From NCBI GenBank assembly GCA_945878375.1, contig CAMDWG010000016.1, positions 1-64,000 on the forward strand: DNA of 64,000 bases. Reading direction: 5' to 3'. Below the pieces are notes generated by a model, which was given only the letters and a program-made list of their open reading frames with translations, made no database searches and had not been told where the DNA came from. Shown piece by piece: positions 1-7,325 of this stretch. This DNA comes from Roseomonas mucosa. GTDB taxonomy: Bacteria; Pseudomonadota; Alphaproteobacteria; Acetobacterales; Acetobacteraceae. Every line of letters begins with the position of its first letter. Position 1 is the first letter of the stretch. Position numbers and translations under genes: made by a program.

Positions 1-141
1 CGCCGCCAGCATCGCGCCGAAGCCGATGCCGAACCGCGCTAGCCCGGCTGCGCCCAGCATCGCCACATGCGTCGCCGCCCGCAGCAGCACGAAGCCGGCA
101 TCGAGGGCTGAGGGATCGGGCTGGAGATATTCGAGGATCAT
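1..141 (-). CDS. copD: CopD-like copper-resistance membrane protein, N-terminal fragment
   Basis: This reading frame is absent from the ORF track because it leaves the window. Reading the minus strand from an ATG whose bases overlap the copC stop (ATGA) gives about 47 residues, starting MILEYLQPDPSALDAG and continuing into a hydrophobic segment with LLRAATHVAML, as expected for the first membrane helix of CopD/PcoD proteins. CopD is an inner-membrane partner of CopC in copper handling. The copC-copD order with a 4-nt overlap is the usual arrangement. Only the N terminus is visible, so the assignment rests mainly on the neighbour and the hydrophobic start. Confidence 0.6.
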   Translation of the reverse strand, partial: MILEYLQPDPSALDAGFVLLRAATHVAMLGAAGLARFGIGFGAMLAA

Positions 142-506
142 CGCGGGGGCTCCAGGCGGAAGCGCAGCGTGCCGCCGATCTCGTGGCCATCGGCGGAAAT
201 GGCGCGCCACACCACGCGCCAGGGGCCGGGCGTCAGCGCACGTCCCAGTCCGGCGCCGTGCTCGGCGCTGGGCGCCATGTCCCGCGGGCGCTGCAGCGGC
301 CATTCCGCCCCATCCGCCGCGAACAGGCGGATGGCGGTCAGGCGCACCGGTTCATTGAAGCGCAGCGTGATGGCGGCGGGCGGGGCCGGCAGCGCCGCGC
401 CCTCGGCCGGGTCGCTGCCGAGCAGCAGGGAATGGGCCGCGGCCCCGCGCGGGCCGGCTATCGCCAGCGCCAGCAGCAGGGCGGCGCCTCGTCTCGTCCG
501 GATCAT
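138..506 (-). CDS. copC: CopC-domain periplasmic copper-binding protein
   Basis: The product is 122 aa. I start at the ATG giving MIRTRRGAALLL rather than at the longer ORF start, because GGGGAG lies just upstream and a signal peptide follows directly. The predicted mature N terminus is AHSLLLGSDPAEGA, so a His would be near residue 1 or 2 as in the CopC copper site. The later segment RAISADGHEIGG carries the Asp/His pair typical of the family. Length and the single beta-sandwich match CopC/PcoC/YobA. It is coupled to copD by ATGA. The likely role is periplasmic Cu binding and delivery to CopD. Confidence 0.85.
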   Translation of the reverse strand: MIRTRRGAALLLALAIAGPRGAAAHSLLLGSDPAEGAALPAPPAAITLRFNEPVRLTAIRLFAADGAEWPLQRPRDMAPSAEHGAGLGRALTPGPWRVVWRAISADGHEIGGTLRFRLEPPR

Positions 507-648
507 GCGGCTCTCCCCATGGGAGTGGGGGCATGGGGCTTTCCCCTGTGGGAAGGTCAAGCCCGGCCGGTGCGCCGGCTTTGCAGCGCCGGTCGCCCGC
601 GGCACTCTCGCCGCGCCGGATCTGGCGCGGCAGGGCAGGGGGTGGGCG

Positions 649-1032
649 GTGGAACTCGACAACCAGGATGTTCTCGCGGAGGTGCGCGCCGTCTTCGACC
701 GCTACGAGGCGGCGCTGATGGCGAATGAGACGGCGGTGCTCGATGAGATCTTCTGGGCCGATCCGCGCACCGTGCGGTTCGGCGTCACCGAGATCCTGTA
801 CGGCCATGACGCGATCCGCGCCTTCCGCGCTTCCGTGAAGGGCTATGTGCAGCGCGTCCAGAAGAAGGTGCATATCGTCGCCTTCGGGCGCGACTTCGCC
901 GCGACACATCTGGAATTCCAGCGTGTCGGTCACGCGCCGATCGGGCGGGAGACCAAGATCATGGCCCGCCTGCCGGAAGGCTGGCGCATCGTCTCGGCGC
1001 ATGTCTCGCTGTTGGCCGAGCCGGCGCGGTGA
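649..1032 (+). CDS. hpxZ: HpxZ-like (DUF3225, SnoaL/NTF2-fold) protein
   Basis: The product is 127 aa. The start is a GTG (VELDNQDVLAEV) behind a purine-rich GGCAGGGGG; the ORF-track start far upstream would add about 160 unsupported residues and overlap copC. The body, with FDRYEAALMANE, WADPRTVRFGVTE and the end GWRIVSAHVSLL, is the small alpha+beta barrel of HpxZ/DUF3225 proteins. These are found in oxalurate/purine and ureide catabolic clusters beside amidases. The catalytic role is not established for the family. Its stop overlaps the GTG of the next flavoprotein gene (GTGA), so the two are co-translated. No other hpx gene is nearby. Confidence 0.75.
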   Translation: MELDNQDVLAEVRAVFDRYEAALMANETAVLDEIFWADPRTVRFGVTEILYGHDAIRAFRASVKGYVQRVQKKVHIVAFGRDFAATHLEFQRVGHAPIGRETKIMARLPEGWRIVSAHVSLLAEPAR

Positions 1033-2291
1033 GCCACCACCTCGTCATCATCGGCGCCGGCATCGTCGGCGCGGCGACGGCGCTGGAGGCGATCTCGGCC
1101 GGCCTCCGCGTGACCATCCTCGACCCCGGCCCGCCGGGGGGCGAGCAGGCGGCGTCCTATGGCAATGGCTGCTGGCTCAGCCCGATGTCGGTGATCCCGC
1201 CCTCCACGCCCGGGCTGTGGAAGAAGATCCCGAAATTCCTGATGGACCCGCTGGGGCCGCTGGCGATCCGCTGGTCCTACCTGCCGCGCGTGGCGCCCTG
1301 GCTGGTGAAGTATCTGCGCGCCGGCTGGACGGAAGCGAAGGTGGAGGCCACCGCCCGCGCCATCCGCCCGCTGCTGGACGGCTCCCCCGCGCTCCACCGG
1401 ACGCTGGCCGAGCGCGCGGGGGTCGAGCGGCTGATCGAGCGGCGCGGGCTGATGTATGTGTATGAGACCCGCGCGCAGTTCGAGGCCGAGGCGATGGCCT
1501 GGCGCATCCGGCGCAAGGTGGGGATCGACTGGCTCGAACTCGACGCCGATGAGATGCGGCAGCGGGAGCCGGAGCTGGACCGGCGCTACGGCTTCGGCGT
1601 TCTGGTGGAGGAAGGCGGGCATTGCCGCGACCCCGGCGCCTATGTGGCGGCGCTGGTGGCCCAGGCCCAGGCCGAAGGCGCGGTGCTGCTGCAGGCCCGC
1701 GCGACCGGCTTCCGGATCGAGGGCGGGCGGCTCCGGGCCGTGCTGACCGAGCAGGGGGAGGTCGCGGCGGATCGCGCGGTGATCGCGGCGGGCGCCCATT
1801 CCCGGGCGCTGGCCGCCGCCGCCGGGTCCGCCGTGCCGCTCGAGACGGAGCGCGGCTACCACGCCATGATCCTCGGCGCGGAGATCGGGCCGCGCACGCC
1901 GCTGATGCCGGTGGATGGCAAGATGTCCGTGACGCTGACCGACCGCGGCCTGCGCTGCGCCGGGCAGGTGGAGATCGCGGGGCTGGCGGCGGCGCCGAAC
2001 TGGAAGCGGGCGGAGATCCTGCGGGACCACCTGCTCCGCAGCTTCCCCAACCTGCCGCGCGACCTGCCGGCGGATCGCGTGAAGGTCTGGATGGGGCATC
2101 GGCCGTCCATGCCGGATGGGCTGCCCTGCATCGGGCCGGCGGGGGGCAGCGCGGATGTGCTCTGTGCCTTCGGGCATGGCCATGTCGGCATGGTCGCGGC
2201 GCCGCGGACGGCGCGGGCGGTGGCGGCACTGCTGGCCGGCACCCCGCCGGGGGTGCCACTGGAGCCGTTCCGGCCATCACGATTCGCTTGA
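1029..2291 (+). CDS. FAD-dependent D-amino-acid dehydrogenase-like oxidoreductase (DadA type)
   Basis: The product is 420 aa. It begins with a Rossmann FAD-binding motif (VIIGAGIVGAATALEA, residues ~5-20) and continues with the DAO fold: a second FAD contact in EQAASYGNGCW, a mid-protein substrate domain, and the C-terminal GHGHVGMVAAPRTAR that closes the flavin site. Length and motif spacing resemble DadA-type D-amino-acid dehydrogenases, which oxidise amines or amino acids and pass electrons to the respiratory chain. The GTG start overlaps the hpxZ stop. Exact substrate cannot be read from sequence. About 100 nt of non-coding DNA follow before the cold-shock gene. Confidence 0.8.
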   Translation: MSHHLVIIGAGIVGAATALEAISAGLRVTILDPGPPGGEQAASYGNGCWLSPMSVIPPSTPGLWKKIPKFLMDPLGPLAIRWSYLPRVAPWLVKYLRAGWTEAKVEATARAIRPLLDGSPALHRTLAERAGVERLIERRGLMYVYETRAQFEAEAMAWRIRRKVGIDWLELDADEMRQREPELDRRYGFGVLVEEGGHCRDPGAYVAALVAQAQAEGAVLLQARATGFRIEGGRLRAVLTEQGEVAADRAVIAAGAHSRALAAAAGSAVPLETERGYHAMILGAEIGPRTPLMPVDGKMSVTLTDRGLRCAGQVEIAGLAAAPNWKRAEILRDHLLRSFPNLPRDLPADRVKVWMGHRPSMPDGLPCIGPAGGSADVLCAFGHGHVGMVAAPRTARAVAALLAGTPPGVPLEPFRPSRFA

Positions 2292-2373
2292 CTTCGTTTT
2301 CCGCTGGTATTCGGCCCTATCCGGTGTCATGCTCAGCAATGGCGACCCTGCATCGTGTCGGGTCGTGTCCTTC

Positions 2374-2379
2374 TATAGT
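2374..2379 (+). promoter_or_regulatory. Possible -10 element (TATAGT) for the cold-shock gene
   Basis: TATAGT sits only 15 nt before the GTG start of the double cold-shock gene, in a short AT-richer patch. A transcript from it would have a leader of roughly ten bases. No convincing -35 is seen. An in-frame TAG at 2383-2385 prevents the coding region from extending upstream. Confidence 0.3.
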
Positions 2380-2394
2380 GGATAGATACCGATC

Positions 2395-3153
2395 GTGTTT
2401 CCCGACAGCGAACAGGGTGGCGAAGGCCCGCTTGAGGCCGAGGTCAAGTGGTACAACGCCCGCAAGGGGTTCGGCTTCGTCCTCGGGCCGGATGGCCAGG
2501 ACGTCTTCTTCCACGCTTCCGCGCTGACGGAAGCGGGCGTCGAGCCGCCGGATACCGGCGACAAGTTCATGTGCGAGATCGGGACCGACCGCCAGGGGCG
2601 GCGTCTGGTGACGCGCATCCACAGCATGACCAAGGGCCCCGGCGGCGGCGATCGTCCGCGTCCGGCCTGCGGCGACCGCCCCCCGCGTCGTGACTTCGGC
2701 GGCGGTGGCTTCGGCGACCGTCCCCCGCGCCGTGATTTCGGCGGTGGCGGCGGTGGCTTCGGCGACCGTCCCCCGCGCCGTGACTTCGGTGGCGGTGGCG
2801 GTGGCTTCGGCGGCGGCGGCTTCGGTGATCGTCCCCCGCGTCGTGACTTCGGCGCACCGGGCGGCGGCGGCGGCTTCGGTGCCCCCCGCGGCGGCTTCGG
2901 CGACCGTCCGCCCCCGCGCCGCGACTTCGGCCGCGACGAGGGTGGGCCGACCTACGCCGTCAATGGCACGGTCAAGTGGTTCGACCAGGTGCGCGGCTTC
3001 GGCTTCGTGACGCCGGATGATGGTGGCCAGGACGTGTTCCTGCACTCCTCCGTCCTGCAGCGCGCGGGCAAGCAGGATGTGCAGCAGGGCGAGAAGGTCG
3101 CGCTCGACGTCAAGGACGGTCAGCGCGGGCGCCAGGCCGTCACGCTCAAGTAA
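2395..3153 (+). CDS. Tandem cold-shock-domain protein with Arg/Gly-rich linker
   Basis: The product is 252 aa. Residues ~14-75 form a first cold-shock domain (EVKWYNARKGFGFV, DVFFHAS) and residues ~190-252 a second (GTVKWFDQVRGFGFV, DVFLHSS); both keep the RNP1/RNP2 aromatic residues that bind single-stranded RNA or DNA. Between them lie about 100 low-complexity residues with five copies of DRPPRRDFG separated by Gly runs. Tandem-CSD proteins are known in alphaproteobacteria, but this RGG/FG-like linker is unusually long. The expected role is nucleic-acid binding or RNA chaperoning. Start is a GTG forced by an upstream in-frame stop. A strong terminator follows 28 nt after the stop. Confidence 0.9.
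   Translation: MFPDSEQGGEGPLEAEVKWYNARKGFGFVLGPDGQDVFFHASALTEAGVEPPDTGDKFMCEIGTDRQGRRLVTRIHSMTKGPGGGDRPRPACGDRPPRRDFGGGGFGDRPPRRDFGGGGGGFGDRPPRRDFGGGGGGFGGGGFGDRPPRRDFGAPGGGGGFGAPRGGFGDRPPPRRDFGRDEGGPTYAVNGTVKWFDQVRGFGFVTPDDGGQDVFLHSSVLQRAGKQDVQQGEKVALDVKDGQRGRQAVTLK
2671..2930 (+). repeat. In-gene tandem repeats encoding (DRPPRRDFG + Gly run)
   Basis: The linker of the cold-shock gene contains five imperfect repeats of a unit coding GDRPPRRDFG followed by GGGGFG-type spacers; the last copy has an extra Pro. The DNA repeats are near-identical (CGTCCCCCGCGCCGTGA-like), so slippage or recombination could change copy number between strains. Confidence 0.85.
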
Positions 3154-3181
3154 TCCACGCCCCTCCGGCGAGGATGACAGA

Positions 3182-3211
3182 CCCCGGTCGCTTCGGCGGC
3201 CGGGGTTTTTT
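3182..3211 (+). terminator. Rho-independent terminator after the cold-shock gene
   Basis: A 10-bp stem (CCCCGGTCGC / GCGGCCGGGG, one G-U pair) with a TTCG tetraloop is followed directly by six T residues. It lies 28 nt after the stop codon and is the clearest intrinsic terminator in the window. Confidence 0.93.
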
Positions 3212-3265
3212 GCGGCGAAGGAGTGGTATGCGCTGCGGTATGGTGATCGGAACGTGGGAACAAGA

Positions 3266-3308
3266 TCACGTTATCGTGAACTGACAGGTCGATTTATTAA
3301 TTTATTGT
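3266..3308 (+). promoter_or_regulatory. AT-rich promoter with palindromic operator candidate
   Basis: This is one of the few AT-rich patches in the window. A perfect short palindrome TCACG-TTAT-CGTGA (3266-3279) is followed at once by a -35-like CTGACA (3281-3286), a 16-nt spacer and TATTGT (3303-3308). It would drive the small gene at 3376. The assignment is by eye only. Confidence 0.35.
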
Positions 3309-3375
3309 TAACTGTTGCCGTGTCTCACTGCCGGGGCGCGATGATCGCGCTATCGACGGTAAGAGACCGAAGCCG

Positions 3376-3657
3376 ATGCCCAACCGAGAGACGAGGCGCC
3401 TCACCAGCGCCTGGCCCTACTTTGCCGATGCGAATGTCGAAGTCCTGTCCATGGCAGGGCAGCAACCGGCTTTGGCCGATGCGGTCGCCTCCATCGTCGG
3501 CATCGCGGCGCAGCGCGCGCGCTCGAACGGCACCTTCGACACGCTGCGTGAGGCGGTGGAAGCCGCGCTGCAGGGGGTCCCCCAACCGGTCGACAGGACC
3601 TCGCGGCCCTGCACCATTGGCCGGAGCGGCGGACAAGCGCCCGCCCGGCGCGGCTGA
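3376..3657 (+). CDS. Small protein of unknown function
   Basis: The product is 93 aa, beginning MPNRETRRLTSAWPYFADAN. I do not recognise a family. Codon third positions are GC-rich as in neighbouring real genes, and an AT-rich promoter-like region lies upstream. The middle (VASIVGIAAQRARSNGTFDTLREAVEAAL) reads as two amphipathic helices; the C terminus is Arg/Gly-rich and probably disordered. No signal peptide or membrane segment is present. A spurious ORF remains possible because it stops shortly before the next gene and lacks a strong ribosome site. Confidence 0.5.
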   Translation: MPNRETRRLTSAWPYFADANVEVLSMAGQQPALADAVASIVGIAAQRARSNGTFDTLREAVEAALQGVPQPVDRTSRPCTIGRSGGQAPARRG

Positions 3658-3734
3658 CATCCGACCGGCGGGGCAGGGGCTTGCGTGACGCCCCTTGCGC
3701 CGTCAACTCTCCGCAGCCTGACCGGAGAGAGATG

Positions 3735-4730
3735 ATGACGCTGACCCGCCGCCTGCTGGCCTTCGCTTTGCCTGCCTTGCTCGCCGCCGCCCCGGCCGCC
3801 GCGCAGCAGGCACCCGCCTGGCCCAGCCGCCCGATCGAGATGGTGCTCGGCTTCCCCAATAGTTCCGGCGTGGGCATCTATGCGCGGCGCATCGCCGACC
3901 CGCTGTCGCGAATCCTGGGCCAGCCGGTGGTGGTCAACCCCCGCACCGGCGCGGGCGGCAATGTCGCCTCAGACTTCGTCGCCAAGGCGCGGCCGGACGG
4001 GCATGTGATCCTGTTCGGCACGGCCGGCACCCATGCCATCAACCAGACGCTCTACCGCCGCCTCAATTTCGATGTGCTGCGGGACTTCACGCCCATCGCG
4101 CATCTCGGCGACGTGCCGAATGTGCTGACCACCAGCATCGAGCGGCGCGACCAGTACCGGACCTGCCAGGACGTGATCCGCGACGCCCGCGCGCGGCCCG
4201 GCGCGCTGAACTACGGCAGCACGGGCAATGGCGCCTCCACCCATCTGGCGGGTGCGCGCTTCGCCACCGCGGCGCGGCTCGATGTCGTCCATGTGCCCTT
4301 CGTCGGCCAGGGGAATGTGGTGGCAGCGCTGCTCGGCGGGCAGATCGACTTCTTCTTCAACCAGAGCGGCCCGGCCATCCCGATGATCAAGCAGGGGCAG
4401 GTCCGCGGCCTCGCGGTCACCACCCGCGCCCGCATCCCCGCCTTGCCGGACGTGCCGACGGTCGCCGAGGCCTGCGGCCTGCCCGATTTCGAGAGCACGA
4501 CCTGGTACGGCATCTTCGGCCCCGCCGGCCTGCCGGCCGAGATCACGCGGAAGCTGAACGAGGAGATCGTGAAGATCATCTCGGAGCCCGCCTTCCGCAC
4601 CTGGCTGATCCAGGACCAGGGCATCGACCCGCCGACCGTCACCACGCCGGCCGAGTTCCGCGCGGTGCAGGAGCGTGACGTGGCGCGCTGGGCGCAGGTG
4701 GTGCGCGAAGCCGGCGCCACGGTGGACTGA
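3735..4730 (+). CDS. Tripartite tricarboxylate transporter substrate-binding protein (TctC/Bug)
   Basis: The product is about 331 aa. Two adjacent ATGs follow GGAGAGAG; I take the second (MTLTRRLLAFALPALL) for better spacing, with the first at 3732 as alternative. A Sec signal peptide ends near AAAPAAAQQ. The mature part has the Bug hallmarks: WPSRPIEMVLGFP, then VVVNPRTGAGGN at the ligand loop, and the later LPDVPTVAEACGLPDFE. These periplasmic receptors bind carboxylates and deliver them to TctAB permeases. No tctA or tctB is in the window, a common orphan situation in this lineage. Ligand unknown. Confidence 0.88.
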   Translation: MTLTRRLLAFALPALLAAAPAAAQQAPAWPSRPIEMVLGFPNSSGVGIYARRIADPLSRILGQPVVVNPRTGAGGNVASDFVAKARPDGHVILFGTAGTHAINQTLYRRLNFDVLRDFTPIAHLGDVPNVLTTSIERRDQYRTCQDVIRDARARPGALNYGSTGNGASTHLAGARFATAARLDVVHVPFVGQGNVVAALLGGQIDFFFNQSGPAIPMIKQGQVRGLAVTTRARIPALPDVPTVAEACGLPDFESTTWYGIFGPAGLPAEITRKLNEEIVKIISEPAFRTWLIQDQGIDPPTVTTPAEFRAVQERDVARWAQVVREAGATVD

Positions 4731-4750
4731 AGCACGGCCGCGCGGCTGGG

Positions 4751-4858
4751 AGACCTAGACTGTTTTCACCGCGCTCAGCGCGGCGAAGACAGTCTAGGTC
4801 TTTGTCTGGTCGCATTTTCCGAGTCGCCAAGCGTGTCCGCTTGGCTTGAAAATGCTCT
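4751..4858. repeat. Double-hairpin intergenic repeat element, copy 1
   Basis: Two hairpins lie back to back. The first has 25-nt arms at 4751-4775 and 4777-4801, 23 of 25 positions being Watson-Crick. The second has arms GCATTTTC/GAAAATGC (4812-4819, 4848-4855) with an inner CCAAGCG/CGCTTGG stem around TGTC. The terminus read on the minus strand is TAGAGCATTTTC, and its TAG is the stop codon of the HD-like gene. From memory, elements ending GAAAATGCTCT are common intergenic repeats in alphaproteobacteria. It separates two convergent genes and may end transcription on both sides. Confidence 0.75.
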
Positions 4859-5438
4859 ATTCCCCCAGCCGCGCGATGAGCGTGTCGATGTTGCGTCGCG
4901 CGCGGCGTTCCTGCGCCAGGTAGTGGCGGTCGGTGTGGTAGATGCGGTCCCGCCACGCCAGCATCCGCAATTCCGCCGCGCGGCCGGCGGCATAGGCATC
5001 GTCCTTCAGATGCGGATATTCGGCACGGTGCGCGGCCTCATGCGCGTCGAAGGCGGCGGGGTCCGCGCCCAGCTTCGCGCGGTCCATGTCCAGCAGCAGC
5101 GCGGCATCGCCGCGCAGCGAGACATCGGGCGTCTTCGGCACCTCCTGCTTCGCGATCGCCATCACCAGCGCCTCGGCCCGCAACAGGCGCGTGGGCGGGG
5201 TGGCACGGCCGGCCAGGTCGCGCATCAGCGCCACGCTGCGCGGGCCTGAATCGGGCAGGCGGCGGTCGAAGACGGCGCGGTGGAACAGCACGGCCAGGAT
5301 GAAGGCCGGGCGGTCGGCGATGGCGGCCGCGATCTCCTCGGCCTGCGCCAGCAGCCCGGCGACATGCGACCACACATGCAGGTGCCGGTGCGGCTCCGCA
5401 TAGCGCCGGCGCAATTCGTCCAGGATGGCGGCGTCCAC
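4857..5438 (-). CDS. HD-superfamily phosphohydrolase-like protein with degenerate HD motif
   Basis: The product is 193 aa. The start is a GTG (VDAAILDELRRRYAEP) preceded by GAGGAG, not the long ORF start. The sequence follows the COG4339 layout of predicted HD-domain hydrolases: RRYAEPHRHLHVWSHVAGLL, then LAVLFHRAVFD, then RSVALMRDLA. In that family the second motif normally reads FHD; here the codon after His is CGC (Arg), so the metal-binding Asp is missing. It may be catalytically inactive or use other ligands. The stop codon comes from the adjacent repeat element. It follows the amidohydrolase gene on the same strand with an 86-nt gap. Confidence 0.7.
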   Translation of the reverse strand: MDAAILDELRRRYAEPHRHLHVWSHVAGLLAQAEEIAAAIADRPAFILAVLFHRAVFDRRLPDSGPRSVALMRDLAGRATPPTRLLRAEALVMAIAKQEVPKTPDVSLRGDAALLLDMDRAKLGADPAAFDAHEAAHRAEYPHLKDDAYAAGRAAELRMLAWRDRIYHTDRHYLAQERRARRNIDTLIARLGE

Positions 5439-5524
5439 GCAGGCTCCTCGTCGCCCCTCGCCGCGATGCCTGGGCCATCCGCCGGCCCGGCGCAAGCGCG
5501 GCGGCGATGCGGCGACGCGGCGGG

Positions 5525-7018
5525 CTACTCCGCGCGCAGCAGGCGCTTCGACCGGGTCCAGCCCTTGGCGAGGCCCCGGCAATGGCAGGCGATATGCGGC
5601 GCGACCTCGTGGCACCAAGCCCTGACATCGGCATTGACCGAACGCAGCCGGTCCGCCGCCGCCTGGGCGTCGCGGGACAGCTTCGCCTCGTCCACGCCGA
5701 GCACCTGGCGGTCGCGCAGCTTCCAGGCGCCGGCGACCATCACATCGACCACCGCGCTGCCATCCTCGGTCCAGACCAGCTGGTTCGCCGCGTCGTTCAG
5801 CGGCGACCAGTTCACATGCCCGAGGTCGAGCAGCACGAGATCCGCGGCGCGCCCGGCCTCGATCGTGCCGCCCTGCTCATGCCCGAGAAGGCGAGAGGAA
5901 CCCACCGTCGCAAGCCGCACCGTCTCCGCCGTGCCGAGCCAGTCGGCATCTTCCGCATCCTCCCACAGGCGGGAGGCGAAGGCGGCCAGCCGCATCGCCT
6001 CGAACATGTTCTGGTTGTCGGAGGAAGATGAGCCATCGGTGCCGAGCCCGACCGTCACGCCTGCGCGGATCGCGGCCCGCACCGGGGCGAGGCCGGAGGC
6101 GAGGCGCATATTGGCGCCCGGATTGTGCGACAGCCCCGCCCCCCGCTTCGCCAGCAATTCAAGATCGGAGCCTGTCAGCCACACCCCATGCGCCACGCTG
6201 AACCAGCGCCCGACGAGGCCGAGGCGGTCCATGTGGTCCAGCAGCGTGGCGCCGCCATAGCGGATCTCTCCGCCCGCGGCCTGATAGCGCGCTTCCGCCA
6301 CATGGGTCTGCATCGGCAGCCCGTATTCGGCCGAGAGCACGCGGCAGCCCCGCAGGAATTCGTCCGTGCCGTGCAGCGGAATGGTGGGCGCGCAGCCGAG
6401 CCGGATGTCATGGCGCGCATGCGACCAGGATTGCGCGGCGGTGCCGATCGCGGCGAGCGTCTCCGCCGCGCTCGCCATCCGCATGCCGGCGGCCCGCGCC
6501 CGATGCGGCTCCGGCAGCGCATCCAGCAGGCCGGGGGTTGCCTGGAAGAAGGTGAGGTCGGCGACCATCGGCGCGAGCACGGCGCGCAGCCCGACGGCGG
6601 CATAGGCCTCCGCCATCGCGTCCAGCCCTTCGAGTGTCGGGCCGGGGAATTCGGCGGGCATGTCGAAGGCCGCGGTGCAGCCCTTCTTCAGCATCTCGAC
6701 CGCGGTCAGCGTGGTCGAAAGCCGCTTATCCTCCAGGCTCCGCCCACCGCCGACCCAGGGCGCGTGGGCGAGCAGCAAGGCGAGGTCCCATTTGTCGCCC
6801 GCGCCCTTCGCCAGGCCGCCATGCCCATGGGTGTGGCCGTTGACCAGGCCGGGGATGACGAGGCGACCGGAGGCGTCGTGCCGCGCCGCATCTTCCACCA
6901 CCGTGCCCGGCGGCAGGATGGCAGCGATGCGCCCGCCTTCGATCAGCAGGTCGGCGAAGGGGGCGGAGAGGGCATCGGGGGCGAGGACCCGCGCACCGGT
7001 CAGGAGCAGCTTCGACAT
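5525..7018 (-). CDS. Amidohydrolase of the ATZ/TRZ-chlorohydrolase/deaminase type
   Basis: The product is 497 aa. It has the amidohydrolase metal sites in order: HxH in PGLVNGHTHGHGG (~residue 60), a His in MQTHVAEA (~250), HNPGANMRLASG and the Asp in VGLGTDGSSSSDNQN (~330), with flanking composite beta-sandwich parts at both ends. This pattern is that of cytosine/guanine/8-oxoguanine deaminases and s-triazine hydrolases, which release ammonia from ring amines. A ~45-residue C-terminal extension is beyond the usual ~450 aa length. It lies downstream of the NMT1-type binding protein on the same strand, suggesting uptake and deamination of an N-heterocycle; the substrate is unknown. Confidence 0.8.
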   Translation of the reverse strand: MSKLLLTGARVLAPDALSAPFADLLIEGGRIAAILPPGTVVEDAARHDASGRLVIPGLVNGHTHGHGGLAKGAGDKWDLALLLAHAPWVGGGRSLEDKRLSTTLTAVEMLKKGCTAAFDMPAEFPGPTLEGLDAMAEAYAAVGLRAVLAPMVADLTFFQATPGLLDALPEPHRARAAGMRMASAAETLAAIGTAAQSWSHARHDIRLGCAPTIPLHGTDEFLRGCRVLSAEYGLPMQTHVAEARYQAAGGEIRYGGATLLDHMDRLGLVGRWFSVAHGVWLTGSDLELLAKRGAGLSHNPGANMRLASGLAPVRAAIRAGVTVGLGTDGSSSSDNQNMFEAMRLAAFASRLWEDAEDADWLGTAETVRLATVGSSRLLGHEQGGTIEAGRAADLVLLDLGHVNWSPLNDAANQLVWTEDGSAVVDVMVAGAWKLRDRQVLGVDEAKLSRDAQAAADRLRSVNADVRAWCHEVAPHIACHCRGLAKGWTRSKRLLRAE

Positions 7019-7273
7019 GGCCCATCGGTCCTTGCATCGGGACCCGGCGGGGGGCGCCGGTCCGCGGTCACGGGGCGGCGGCCCAGGATGCCCTGTCGCG
7101 GCCTCGCCACGACAGGATCAGCCCGGTGTCGGGAAAGGGGAACCCCTCCGGGGCTCCCCATCGCCTTTCAGACTTGGAGCGCCTTGCGAAACCGGTATCG
7201 AGCCCCGGGCGGCGCCGCGGCTTTGCCGCGGCAACGCAGCGCGGCCTTGCAGGATCAGCACCAAAGCCGGGGC

Positions 7274-7320
7274 CCCCGCAAAGACGCGTCGTGCCGAAGG
7301 CGCGACGCGGCTTTGCGGGG
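7274..7320 (-). terminator. Strong hairpin after the NMT1-type binding-protein gene
   Basis: The 307-nt gap 7019-7325 has no credible gene. Its main structure is a hairpin with CCCCGCAAAG/CTTTGCGGGG outer arms and CGCGTCG/CGACGCG inner arms, six bases after the minus-strand stop at 7326. There is no T-run, so it may stabilise the mRNA end or act with Rho rather than as an intrinsic terminator. A second GC-rich inverted repeat (GCCGCGGC around TTT) lies near 7215. Confidence 0.55.
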
Positions 7321-7325
7321 AGTTC

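Noticed and set aside
2671-2930. Possible CRISPR-like repeat array
   Set aside because: The repeats are in-frame codons of a protein linker with variable Gly spacers, no unique spacers and no cas genes.
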